From NCBI GenBank assembly GCA_021820465.1, contig JAKADP010000007.1, positions 1-56,172 on the forward strand: a stretch of 56,172 nt of DNA, given 5' to 3'. This DNA comes from Bacillota bacterium. Lineage in GTDB: Bacteria; Bacillota; Sulfobacillia; Sulfobacillales; JAIMBI01. Position numbers and translations under genes: made by a program. Below the pieces are notes generated by a model. That model made no database searches, was not told where the DNA came from, and worked only from the letters and a program-made list of their open reading frames with translations. Positions 24,287-32,913 of the stretch are shown piece by piece; the first letter of the stretch is position 1; each line of letters opens with the position of its first letter.

Positions 24287-26712
24287 GACCGCATCCCTCC
24301 TCCTTCGCCGGCGCCCGCGGCGCCCAGCGGCGCGGCAGCACGGGCATCCTGGATCGCCCGCCACACCCTCTCCGGGGTCAGCGGCATGTCTAGGTGGTGA
24401 ATCCCCAGCGAGCCCAGCGCGTCCATCACCGCGTTCACGATGGTGGGCGTGGCCGCGATGGTGCCCGTCTCGCCCACCCCCTTCACCCCCAGGGGATTGT
24501 GCGGCGCGGGCGTCTCCGTGAAGTCGGTCTCGATGGGCGGGAGCCACCGGGCCTTCGGCAGCGCATAGTCCATGAGGGATCCCGTCAGCAGCTGGCCCTG
24601 AGCGTCGTACGCCGCCCCCTCCCACAGGGCTTGCCCGATGCCTTGCACGATGCCGCCGCGCACCTGCCCGTCCACAATCATGGGATTGATGCGCGGGCCG
24701 CAGTCGTCCACGGCCAGGTACCGCTGGAGCGTCGTCTCCCCGGTGTCGGGATCCACCTCCACCACCGCCAGATGCGTGCCGAAGGGATACGTGAAGTTGG
24801 AGGGATTGTAAGACGCCTCCGCCTCCAGGCCCGGCTCCACGCCCTCGGGCAAGCTCCACGCGAGATGCGCCTTTTGCGCCACGTCGGCGAACGAGACCGC
24901 CCGGTCCGGCACCCCGCGGACGGCGAACCGCCCCGCCTCCAGCGCCACGTCTGCGACATCGGCTTCCAGGACGTGGGCGGCAATCTTCCGCGCCTTGTCC
25001 ACGACGCGGTCCAGCGCCACCGACAGCGCCCCACCCCCGACCGCCGTGGACCGCGAGCCATACGTGCCCCAGCCCATCGACACCAGCTGGGTGTCGCCGT
25101 GCAGCACCTCAATATCCTGCATGGCACAGCCCAGCCGGTCCGCCACCACTTGCGCGAACGTAGTTTCCTCGCCCTGTCCGTGCGGGGAGATGCCGGTCAT
25201 GACCATGACCTTGCCGGTGGGAAGCACGCGCACCAGCGCATGCTCCCAAAGCCCGCCCTGGAATCCCACGGCGCCAGCCACCTCCGACGGGCCCAGGCCG
25301 CACATCTCGACGTAGGTCGACACACCCAGTCCCACGAGGCGGCCCTGCCGCGCGGCGTCCGCCTGCTCGCGGCGGAAGGCGCCCACATCCAGGTGCTCTA
25401 GGGCGCGGTCCAGCGCCTCCTCATAGCGTCCGGAGTCGTAGGTGATGCCAAACGCATTCGTATAGGGAAAGCGATCCGCCCTCACGAGATTCTTGCGGCG
25501 CACCTCCACCGGGTCCATGCCAATTTCGTGCGCAAACCGGTCCACCAGCCGCTCGATGAGAAAGGTGGCCTCCGGCCGGCCGGCGCCACGATAGGCATCC
25601 ACCGGCGTGGTGTGCGTGTAGACCCCGTAAACCTCGGTGGCGGCCACCGGGATGTCGTAGGGGCCGTTGGCAATGAGGCCAAACAGGATGGTGGGCACGC
25701 CCGGGGCCGCCGTGGAGAGATACGCCCCCAGGTTGGCCTGCGTGCGGACGGCCAGCGCCGTGAGGGTGCCGTCGCGGCGGCCCGCCAGCACCACCTCGTC
25801 CACATGGTCTCGCCCATGGGTCGTCGCCGTGAAGTGCTCGCGGCGGTCCTCCACCCACTTCACCGGGCGGCCCAAGTCGCGGGCGGCAAAGGCCACCAGC
25901 ACCTCGTCGGGGTAGCACGCAATTTTGCTGCCAAACCCGCCGCCCACATCCTGAGCGATGATGCGCACACGATGCTCGGCCAATCCCAGCACCCCAGCCA
26001 CCAAGAGCCGGTGAATGTGGGGATTCTGGCTCGTCACCCACAGGGTGAGCGCCTCGTCGGCGGCGTCGAATTCCGCGACGGCCGCCCGGGGCTCCATGGG
26101 GTTCGGGATGAGCCGCTGCTGCCGGATGGTCTCGCGCACGCGCACTTCGGCGTCCTGCAGGGCCCGCTCCACGGCGGCCGGGTCCGAGCCGGCCCGCCAG
26201 TGGAGCGCCACATTGCCCGCCACACCCTCATGCACCCGCGGGGCGTCGGGGTCCATGGCCTCAGCCACCGACGTGACCGCACCCAGTGGCTCATAATCCA
26301 CGTCAATGAGGGCTCGGGCCTGCCGAGCCGCCGCCAGCGACTCGGCCACCACCATCGCGACGCCATCGCCCACGTAGCGCACGGTGGTGTCGGCGAGGGC
26401 GGGATGATCCGTGAGGGCCAGCTCAGAGCCCGGGGGGATCCACGCGGTGGGAATCGGCGCGATGCGGCCCGCCAGCTGAGCGCCGGTGTAGATGGCCGCG
26501 ACGCCGGGCACCTGGCGGGCTGCGTCGGTCCGAACCGCGCGGAGGCGCGCGTGCGCATGCGGGCTCCGCAGCATCACCGCGTACAGCTGCCCTGGGCGGT
26601 TCACATCCGCCGTGTAGTGCCCGTGCCCTGTGAGCAGCCGGGCATCCTCGCGCCGCGGCACCGATTGGCCCATCAGAGGCGCGGCGTGGGCGGCCCCGCC
26701 GTCAGTCGACAT
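24283..26712 (-). CDS. Molybdenum hydroxylase catalytic subunit (CoxL/XdhA type, form II-like)
   Basis: The 809-residue subunit binds the molybdopterin cytosine dinucleotide cofactor. It contains QDVGGGFGSK, the active-site loop AYRGAGRPEATF near residue 374, and GVGETGTIAATP with the catalytic Glu near the C-terminus. True form I CO dehydrogenases carry AYRCSFR with the Cu-binding Cys. AYRGAGR marks form II, whose substrates are mostly unknown and can include aldehydes, nicotinate-like or purine compounds. CO oxidation should therefore not be assumed. The ATG follows AGGAGG and overlaps the end of coxS by 11 nt. Confidence 0.92.
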   Translation of the reverse strand: MSTDGGAAHAAPLMGQSVPRREDARLLTGHGHYTADVNRPGQLYAVMLRSPHAHARLRAVRTDAARQVPGVAAIYTGAQLAGRIAPIPTAWIPPGSELALTDHPALADTTVRYVGDGVAMVVAESLAAARQARALIDVDYEPLGAVTSVAEAMDPDAPRVHEGVAGNVALHWRAGSDPAAVERALQDAEVRVRETIRQQRLIPNPMEPRAAVAEFDAADEALTLWVTSQNPHIHRLLVAGVLGLAEHRVRIIAQDVGGGFGSKIACYPDEVLVAFAARDLGRPVKWVEDRREHFTATTHGRDHVDEVVLAGRRDGTLTALAVRTQANLGAYLSTAAPGVPTILFGLIANGPYDIPVAATEVYGVYTHTTPVDAYRGAGRPEATFLIERLVDRFAHEIGMDPVEVRRKNLVRADRFPYTNAFGITYDSGRYEEALDRALEHLDVGAFRREQADAARQGRLVGLGVSTYVEMCGLGPSEVAGAVGFQGGLWEHALVRVLPTGKVMVMTGISPHGQGEETTFAQVVADRLGCAMQDIEVLHGDTQLVSMGWGTYGSRSTAVGGGALSVALDRVVDKARKIAAHVLEADVADVALEAGRFAVRGVPDRAVSFADVAQKAHLAWSLPEGVEPGLEAEASYNPSNFTYPFGTHLAVVEVDPDTGETTLQRYLAVDDCGPRINPMIVDGQVRGGIVQGIGQALWEGAAYDAQGQLLTGSLMDYALPKARWLPPIETDFTETPAPHNPLGVKGVGETGTIAATPTIVNAVMDALGSLGIHHLDMPLTPERVWRAIQDARAAAPLGAAGAGEGGGMRS

Positions 26713-27217
26713 GCTGGCTCACCTCCTGCGGGGCGGCCATGCGGGCACCGGCGTGCGCGATAGCCGTCACGATGTTTTCGTATCCCGTGCAGCGGCAGAT
26801 GACCCCGTCGAGCCCCCGGCGAATCGCCGCCTCCGTCGGGTGGGGATCGCGGTTCAGCAGGGCGACGGCCGTCATCAGGACGCCGGGAGTGCAGAACCCA
26901 CACTGCAGGGCATGGTCCGCGCGAAACGCCTCCTGCACCGGGTGGAGGGCGCCGGGACGCCCCAGCCCCTCGACGGTGTCAATCGCCGCGCCGGGCAGCT
27001 GGACCGCCAGCACGGTGCAGGACTTGATAGGGTCGCCATTGACCAAGACGGTGCACGCGCCGCATTGGCTGGTGTCGCACCCAATGTGGGTGCCGGTGAG
27101 GCGGAGGTAATCTCGCAGATACTCGGACAGCAGCAGATTGGGGGGCAGGGACTCTGTTCGCCGCTGGCCGTTCACGGTGAGGGTCACCGTGTGCTGGCTG
27201 TGGGATGGATCCATCAT
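26702..27217 (-). CDS. Molybdenum hydroxylase [2Fe-2S] subunit (CoxS type)
   Basis: The 171-residue subunit carries the plant-type ferredoxin cluster ligands in GCDTSQCGACTVLVNG...SC and the second cluster in QCGFCTPG...CRCTGY, the two [2Fe-2S] centres of the family. The tandem ATG at 27217 is preceded by AAGGAGG at a good distance; the longer reading lacks one. The gene order S-L-M is that of form II and related hydroxylases. A MOCS-like protein is encoded about 9 kb away. Confidence 0.93.
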   Translation of the reverse strand: MMDPSHSQHTVTLTVNGQRRTESLPPNLLLSEYLRDYLRLTGTHIGCDTSQCGACTVLVNGDPIKSCTVLAVQLPGAAIDTVEGLGRPGALHPVQEAFRADHALQCGFCTPGVLMTAVALLNRDPHPTEAAIRRGLDGVICRCTGYENIVTAIAHAGARMAAPQEVSQHVD

Positions 27218-27339
27218 ACACCAAGCCTCCTTCACGCCGGCCACCAAAGCCGCCCAGTCACCCTGGCCCATTGAGCCGAGCGGGCTTTGGGCGGTGCCGG
27301 CAGCACGGCAACAGCCCGGACTTATGGAAAATCTAGGGG

Positions 27340-27348
27340 ATTATACCA
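27340..27348 (-). promoter_or_regulatory. Extended -10 promoter of the coxSLM operon
   Basis: TGG-TATAAT on the minus strand (-10 at 27340-27345) with the TGN extension and no strong -35. It would give a leader of about 115 nt to coxS. It faces a second extended -10 promoter for the plus strand at 27413-27421. Confidence 0.6.
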
Positions 27349-27412
27349 CAGTCCCTGGCCCCTGACACCCTCTTCGGCGGAATTGCGCCACATCCGGCGG
27401 GGGTGCGGCCGC

Positions 27413-27421
27413 TGATATAAT
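27413..27421 (+). promoter_or_regulatory. Extended -10 promoter for the membrane-protein gene
   Basis: TGA-TATAAT, a perfect -10 with the TGN extension, without a clear -35. Transcription would start near 27428, just before the 14-bp tandem repeats. Confidence 0.6.
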
Positions 27422-27442
27422 CGGGCGAACAGGCGCCGGGTT

Positions 27443-27498
27443 CGCCGGGGAGAAGTGGCCGGGGAGAAGTGGCCGGGGAAAAGTGGCCGGGGAGAAGA
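27443..27498 (+). repeat. Four tandem 14-bp repeats carrying the ribosome site
   Basis: Four consecutive units of the pattern GGCCGGGGAGAAGT (unit 1 begins CG, unit 3 has one G-to-A, unit 4 ends in A), ending 8 nt before the ATG at 27507. Each unit contains a purine run GGGGAGAAG, so the last acts as ribosome site and the others duplicate it. Copy number may vary by slippage. Confidence 0.85.
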
Positions 27499-27506
27499 GG
27501 GCTGCC

Positions 27507-27974
27507 ATGACCCAACATGCCGCTTCGAGCCTCCGGGGCCTGACGCTGGCCATCATGGTGCTGTTGGTGCTCGAGTTCCTCCTCGGCATGTGGGTCAATC
27601 TCTTCACAATCTCTTGGCCCCACTATGCGGGCTCGCCCCCCAGCGGGGCCGTCGGGGCACTCCGCAGCCTCTGGTGGGTGGTCGCGCGCGGCCCCTGGGC
27701 TCTCCGCCTGCACATCGCGGGCGGGATATTGCTGGGGGTGGCGGCCGCCGCTCACACCCGGGCCGCCTGCGGCCGCCCCCCGTTGGGCAGCCGCTGGTGG
27801 TCGCTGGTGGGGCTGGTGGGTGTGCTGGGGGCGGCCGGCAGTGGCGCGGCCTTCCTCGGCGACAGGCTTCCCGGCCCCTCCATGCTCATGTCGCTGGGTT
27901 TTGCCGTGGCGCTCGTGGGGTACGGCATGGCGATGACACCGGCGCGGCGCGGCGAGACGCCCCGGCGCGAGTAG
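27507..27974 (+). CDS. Small polytopic membrane protein
   Basis: The 155-residue product has four likely membrane helices (LTLAIMVLLVLEFLLGMWVNLF; a segment around LRLHIAGGILLGVAAAA; WSLVGLVGVLGAAGSGAAFLG; SMLMSLGFAVALVGYGMAM). A histidine lies in the second helix. The layout is reminiscent of small b-type cytochrome or DoxX-like proteins, but I cannot assign a family. The start at 27507 lies right after the repeat array. It is transcribed away from coxSLM. Confidence 0.65.
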   Translation: MTQHAASSLRGLTLAIMVLLVLEFLLGMWVNLFTISWPHYAGSPPSGAVGALRSLWWVVARGPWALRLHIAGGILLGVAAAAHTRAACGRPPLGSRWWSLVGLVGVLGAAGSGAAFLGDRLPGPSMLMSLGFAVALVGYGMAMTPARRGETPRRE

Positions 27975-28107
27975 CCACCTCACCGCTGGGCCGTCCGGGG
28001 CCTTCGGATCGGACACGTTTTTGGGGCGTCAGCAGGGACTGGGCGGCGGGTCGGGAAGTGGACATCGGACGGCAGGTCCATTTTGGCGAGACAGGGAGGC
28101 AGACACA

Positions 28108-31100
28108 TTGGATCTCATGCAGGCACTGCACTGGCGATCGCTAGGCCCCCATCGGGGCGGGCGGGTGTCGGCGGTGGTGGGACATCCCACAGACCCGCAG
28201 GTGTTTTACTTTGGGGCGGCGGCCGGCGGCGTATTCAAGACCGACGACGCCGGCATCACGTGGCAGAACATATCGGACGGGTATTTTAAAACCGCCTCGG
28301 TGGGCGCCCTGGCGGTGGCGCCCTCGGATCCCCGGGTGATTTATGCGGGCATGGGCGAGGCGTGCATTCGCGGCAACGTGTCGTACGGCGACGGCGTGTA
28401 CCGCTCCGACGACGGGGGCGAGACCTGGACTCCCCGTGGCCTGGCCGACACACGGCACATTGCCCGCGTGCGGGTGCACCCCCGCGACCCCGACACCGTA
28501 TACGTGGCGGCGCTGGGCCACGCGTTTGGCCCGCACCCTGCGCGCGGCATCTACAAGAGCCGGGACGGAGGGGCCCACTGGCACCAGGTGCTGTTCCGCG
28601 GCGAGACCACGGGCGCCATTGACCTGACGATGGACCCCAGCAACCCCGACGTGCTGTATGCGGCCTGCTGGGATGTGCGCCGCTATCCGTGGACCCTCCG
28701 CAGTGGCGGGCCCGGCAGCAGCGTCTGGAAAACCACGGATGGGGGAGACACCTGGACCGACATCAGCACCCGCCCCGGCTTTCCCACGGCGGTCAAGGGC
28801 CGCATCGGGGTGGCGCTCTCCCCGGCACGCCCCCACCGGGTGTGGAGCGTCGTGGAAGCCGCCGACGGGCAGGGCGGCCTGTATCGATCGGACGACGGCG
28901 GGGCGCACTGGGACCGGCTGACGGATCAGCCCGATCTGCGCCAGCGGCCCTGGTACTACATGCACCTCTTTGCCGATCCGGTCGACCCGGACACCGTTTA
29001 CGTGCTGAATTTGGGGGTTTGGGTGTCGCACGACGGGGGCCGCCACTTTGCGGAAGTGTCCAACCCGTACGGCGACAACCACGACTTGTGGATTGATCCC
29101 GGCAACCCCGCACGCCAGATTTTGGGGAATGACGGCGGGGCCACCGTCACGCTGAACGGCGGGCGCACCTGGTCCACGATTTTCAACCAGCCCACGGCCC
29201 AGTTCTATCACGTGGTGGCGGATCACCAGCATCCGTACCGCGTGTACGGGGCGCAGCAGGACAACACCACGCTCTCCGTGCCCAGTCGGTCGGACCACGG
29301 CAATATCAGCCTCGCCGAGTGCTACCCCGTCGGCGGCGGGGAGAGCGGCTACATCGCGGTGCGGCCAGACAATCCCGCCATCGTGTACGCGGGCAGCTAT
29401 GCCTCGCGCATGACCCGCTACAACCATGAAACCGGCGAGCAGGTTGACATCACGGTGTGGCCGGACGACCCGATTGGCTATGGAGCGGGCGACCTCCGGT
29501 ACCGGTTTCAGTGGACGTTTCCCATCGTGCTGTCTCCCCACGATCCCGACTGCCTCTACGCCGCGGGCAACCATGTCTTTCGCTCGCGCGACGGCGGCCA
29601 AAGCTGGGAGGTGCTGAGCCCCGACCTCACACGCCACGACCCGGACACGCTGGGGTCGTCAGGCGGACCCATCACGCAGGACAACGTCAGCACCGAGTAC
29701 TACGGGACGATCTTTGCCTTGGCCGCGTCGCCGGTGTCAGCCCAAGTGCTGTGGGCCGGCTCCGACGACGGCCTGGTGCACGTCTCCCAGGATGGCGGGG
29801 CGTCGTGGCAGGCCGTGAGTCCGCCGGACCTGCCCGAGTGGGCGCTGGTGAGCCTCATCGAGGCGTCGCCGCACGACGCGGGCACGGCCTATGTGGCTGC
29901 CACGCGCTACAAGCTTGACGATCCCGCGCCCTACCTGTACCGCACCACCGACTACGGCCGCACGTGGACGAAGATCGTGGCAGGCATCCGCGCCGGCGAC
30001 TTTACTCGGGCCATCCGAGAGGACCCGGTGCGCCGTGGGATGCTTTATGCCGGCACCGAAACGGGCGCCTACGTGTCATGGGATCAGGGGGAGCGCTGGC
30101 ATGCGCTGGCTGGCAATCTGCCGGTGGTCCCCGTACACGACCTGGTCGTGGCCCAGGATGACTTGGTGTTGGCCACTCACGGGCGCGCGTTCTGGGTGTT
30201 GGACGATCTGACGCTGCTGCGCCGCTGGCCCGACCGCGACCCCGCTGTCCCAGTCCACCTGTCGCCGCCGCGGCCCGCGTACCGCCGCCCGCCCGCGTGG
30301 ACCCCTAGGGCCGACGTAGGCCAGCGGGTGTATGTGGAATCCGGGGTGGGCCACGCCATTGCCGAGGTGCGGCGGGATGCGGCCGCGGCCACCGGAAAGT
30401 CCCTGGTCCTCCTCACCGCGGGTGAAAATCCCCCCGACGGTGCGGTCGTCACCTACTGGCTGGACGGCGATGCCACGCCCGTCGCGCTGCGATTCCAAGA
30501 CGCCGAAGGCCGCCTGATCGTCGAGTTTTCCAGCACCGACTCCGAGGACACCCAGAAGGCCCACCGGCACCGGGTGACCACAGGTCCCGGACTGCACCAG
30601 TTCGTGTGGGACCTGCGGCATCCGAACGCCACCAAGCTGGATGACAGCGCCCTGTCGCCCTACTGGGGTGGGAGCCTCCTGGGCCCCATGGCCGTGCCAG
30701 GCACCTACCGCGTCACCCTCACGGCAGGAGGCCACAGCCAAGCCGAGACGTTCGAGGTGCGGGCGAACCCCAAGAGCGAGGCCACCCAACAGGATCTCCA
30801 GGCGCAGTTCGAGCTGCTCATGCAGATCCGGGACCAGTTGTCAGCCATTCACGAGCTGGTGCGCGACAGCCGGCGCGTGCGCGCCTCGCTGGATCGCTGG
30901 GCCACAGAGCTTTCGGCTCAAGACTTTGGCCCGCTGGCGGCGGCCTGCCGGGCGCTGTCGGATCGCCTGGCGGCCGCCGAGGGCAAGCTGGTGGAGTCGC
31001 GCGGCACCAGCCGAGCGGACTCCTTCAATTACCCGCCCAAGCTCAACAGCAAAATCGCCTCGCTGGAATCCACGGTGTCCATGGGCCCTTCGCGGCCGCC

Positions 31101-31239
31101 AACCCAGTGCTACGCCGTGTTCCACAGCCTGCAAGCCGAGGCGTTGGCCGCGATGGCCGAGCTCTCCTCCCTCATGACCGACGAGACGGCGGCACTCACC
31201 GACCAAATGCGCGAGGCGCGCGTGCCGCTCATCGGGTAG
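28108..31239 (+). CDS. Giant BNR/VPS10-like beta-propeller protein, paralogue 1
   Basis: The 1043-residue protein belongs to the family usually annotated as sortilin-VPS10, BNR-repeat or 'glycosyl hydrolase'. Asp-box motifs SxDxGxxW recur (SDDGGETW, TTDGGDTW, SRDGGQSW, DYGRTW) across two predicted propellers (residues about 10-700). An Ig-like/beta domain follows (YRVTLTAGG), then a helical C-terminus (about 870-1040). GMGEACIRGN and VYGAQQDNTTLSVPSRSD are shared with both paralogues. No signal peptide is visible. The TTG at 28108 with GGGAGG 8 nt upstream gives the same N-terminus as paralogue 2. Function unknown; no catalytic residues can be named. Confidence 0.75.
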   Translation: MDLMQALHWRSLGPHRGGRVSAVVGHPTDPQVFYFGAAAGGVFKTDDAGITWQNISDGYFKTASVGALAVAPSDPRVIYAGMGEACIRGNVSYGDGVYRSDDGGETWTPRGLADTRHIARVRVHPRDPDTVYVAALGHAFGPHPARGIYKSRDGGAHWHQVLFRGETTGAIDLTMDPSNPDVLYAACWDVRRYPWTLRSGGPGSSVWKTTDGGDTWTDISTRPGFPTAVKGRIGVALSPARPHRVWSVVEAADGQGGLYRSDDGGAHWDRLTDQPDLRQRPWYYMHLFADPVDPDTVYVLNLGVWVSHDGGRHFAEVSNPYGDNHDLWIDPGNPARQILGNDGGATVTLNGGRTWSTIFNQPTAQFYHVVADHQHPYRVYGAQQDNTTLSVPSRSDHGNISLAECYPVGGGESGYIAVRPDNPAIVYAGSYASRMTRYNHETGEQVDITVWPDDPIGYGAGDLRYRFQWTFPIVLSPHDPDCLYAAGNHVFRSRDGGQSWEVLSPDLTRHDPDTLGSSGGPITQDNVSTEYYGTIFALAASPVSAQVLWAGSDDGLVHVSQDGGASWQAVSPPDLPEWALVSLIEASPHDAGTAYVAATRYKLDDPAPYLYRTTDYGRTWTKIVAGIRAGDFTRAIREDPVRRGMLYAGTETGAYVSWDQGERWHALAGNLPVVPVHDLVVAQDDLVLATHGRAFWVLDDLTLLRRWPDRDPAVPVHLSPPRPAYRRPPAWTPRADVGQRVYVESGVGHAIAEVRRDAAAATGKSLVLLTAGENPPDGAVVTYWLDGDATPVALRFQDAEGRLIVEFSSTDSEDTQKAHRHRVTTGPGLHQFVWDLRHPNATKLDDSALSPYWGGSLLGPMAVPGTYRVTLTAGGHSQAETFEVRANPKSEATQQDLQAQFELLMQIRDQLSAIHELVRDSRRVRASLDRWATELSAQDFGPLAAACRALSDRLAAAEGKLVESRGTSRADSFNYPPKLNSKIASLESTVSMGPSRPPTQCYAVFHSLQAEALAAMAELSSLMTDETAALTDQMREARVPLIG

Positions 31240-31257
31240 AGGCGCCACGAGGTGGTC

Positions 31258-31295
31258 GCGCTGGAGGGCGCCGCTCACGCGGCGCCCTCCAGCGC
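31258..31295 (+). terminator. Perfect 17-bp hairpin after paralogue 1
   Basis: GCGCTGGAGGGCGCCGC and its exact complement flank a TCAC loop, 19 nt after the stop, followed by CTTCCTGC rather than a T-run. It is likely a terminator or mRNA 3'-end stabiliser. Confidence 0.65.
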
Positions 31296-31324
31296 CTTCC
31301 TGCGCCCCTGTCCAAGCGCGGCCC

Positions 31325-31640
31325 TCACCACCACACGAATGCCGGGTAGGCGGCGATGCGGGCGCCGTGAGTCACGAGGTGCACGCTTTCGGCGATGGCC
31401 TGGGCAATCAGCAAGCGGTCGAAGGGATCGCTGTGCGGCGTGGCGGCGCCCCACCGCGAGCGCTGGTTTCATCGTGACGGGCCGTACGAAGACGCGTGAC
31501 CGCGCCACTTGGGCACGGAGAATCTCCGCCCATGCATCCGGCGATGGCCCCTCGAGACACCCCAGGCCTGCCTTGATGGCAATTTCCCGTGCGCTCACCG
31601 CGCTGAGCCAGACACGGCTTGTGGCATCAGCCACCACCGC
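31325..31640 (-). pseudogene. Decayed PIN-domain toxin
   Basis: One minus-strand frame gives WLSAVSAREIAIKAGLG and onward, typical of the middle of PIN_Sll0205-type toxins. After a frameshift the other gives HSDPFDRLLIAQAIAESVHL, then VTHGARIAAYPAFVWW and a stop, the expected C-terminus. The N-terminal segment with the first catalytic Asp (LLLDTHxxLW) is missing. It is therefore truncated and frameshifted. Confidence 0.75.
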
Positions 31641-31815
31641 GCATCGAAATCCTCGCGAATCGCAAACCCAAGTTGCGCACCCCCAGGCACACGGGGTGCC
31701 GGCGGATCACAGGGCACCCGGCGCGGGCCGGCTCGCCGGCCCGCGCCATGACGATGTCGTCCCCCGTCATCGCGCGCTCCACCAATCGGGACGACCGGCG
31801 ATTCGCCACCGCCAT
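31641..31815 (-). pseudogene. Decayed Phd/YefM antitoxin
   Basis: SRLVERAMTGDDIVMARAGEP matches the DNA-binding half of Phd/YefM antitoxins. What follows is split between frames: VIRRHPVCLGVR in one, then LGFAIREDFDA in another, resembling the toxin-binding tail. It directly precedes the PIN remnant, so this was a complete Phd-PIN module. Confidence 0.68.
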
Positions 31816-31887
31816 CCCGAGCGGTGTGGCAGTATGATGAGATGCCCATGCTTAGCCGGCGCACGACATGACAGAAAGCAGGTGTCG

Positions 31888-32913
31888 ATGTTGTCCGAAC
31901 AGCCTCCACCCCGCCGACGCCGCATTCAGCCGCTGGACGCCATGGTGTCCCCCCGGTTTGGCCAGGTGGCCACCTTTGCGCGACTGCCGCACGATCGAGA
32001 CCTGACCGACATCGACGTGGCGTTTCTGGGAGTCCCGTTTGACGACGCCACCACATACCGCGCTGGCGCCCGCGTGGGGCCCTCCGCCATCCGCGAGCAG
32101 TCCCGCCTGCTGCGCCCCTACAACATGAACGTCGACGTCTATCCGTTCGACGTGCTGAACGTCGTCGATTATGGCGATGTGGACGTGGTGCCGGGCTCGT
32201 TTATCGAGACCGCGAAGAAGGTGGAGGCGGTGGTCGCCACCCTGCTGGACCACCGGGTGGCCCCGCTGGTGGCGGGTGGCGACCACTCAATGGCGCTGCC
32301 GCTGCTGCGCGCCGTGCACCGCACCCACGGCCCGGTCCACTTGGTGCACTTCGATTCCCACTTCGACTTTTGGGACCAGCACTGGGGGCAGCGCTACACC
32401 CATGGCACGTGGCTCCGCCGCGCGTATGAAGAGCAACTGCTGGGCCAAGTGCTGCAGATTGGGATTCGCGGGCCGCAGTTTACCCGCGACGACTTCCAGT
32501 ACGCGGCCGACCACGGATTTCGCGTCGTGACGCTCCGCGAGCTGGAGCGGGATCCTGAAGGCACCATCCGGCACGCGCTCGACGCCGTGCCCAGCGACGA
32601 GCCCACGTATCTGTCATTTGACATCGACGTGGTGGACCCCGCCTACGCGATGGGCACGGGCACTCCCGAGGTGGGGGGACTCACCAGCCGGGAGGCGCTG
32701 GGCGCCATCCAAGCGCTCGTGGGCCACTGGCTGGTGGGGGCCGAGCTGGTGGAGGTGGCACCGCCCTACGACGGCCCGGGCGCCATCACATCGCTGCTGG
32801 CGGCCAACCTGCTTTATGAGATGCTGTCCGTCATGGCCAAGAACACGAGCCAGGGGCTCCCGCCGCCTGGCGGCCCGGAGCCCCGCCGCGACTTTGGGAG
32901 AGTCCCCCGATGA
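31888..32913 (+). CDS. Agmatinase/ureohydrolase family protein
   Basis: The 341-residue enzyme has the ureohydrolase metal motifs: GGDHSMALP, HFDSHFDFW (usually HxDAHxD) and LSFDIDVVDPAYAMGTGTPEVGG. VGPSAIREQSRLLRPYN is also family-typical. Members hydrolyse agmatine, guanidinobutyrate, formiminoglutamate or arginine to release urea or an analogue with two Mn ions. The sequence does not settle the substrate, but AYAMGTGTPEVGG is more agmatinase-like than arginase-like. The ATG at 31888 has a weak AGGTG site. Its stop overlaps the aminopeptidase start (ATGA). Confidence 0.87.
   Translation: MLSEQPPPRRRRIQPLDAMVSPRFGQVATFARLPHDRDLTDIDVAFLGVPFDDATTYRAGARVGPSAIREQSRLLRPYNMNVDVYPFDVLNVVDYGDVDVVPGSFIETAKKVEAVVATLLDHRVAPLVAGGDHSMALPLLRAVHRTHGPVHLVHFDSHFDFWDQHWGQRYTHGTWLRRAYEEQLLGQVLQIGIRGPQFTRDDFQYAADHGFRVVTLRELERDPEGTIRHALDAVPSDEPTYLSFDIDVVDPAYAMGTGTPEVGGLTSREALGAIQALVGHWLVGAELVEVAPPYDGPGAITSLLAANLLYEMLSVMAKNTSQGLPPPGGPEPRRDFGRVPR

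Noticed and set aside
24283-26712. Aerobic CO dehydrogenase (form I coxL)
   Set aside because: The active-site loop is AYRGAGR, not AYRCSFR, and the gene order is S-L-M rather than M-S-L, so CO as substrate is not supported.
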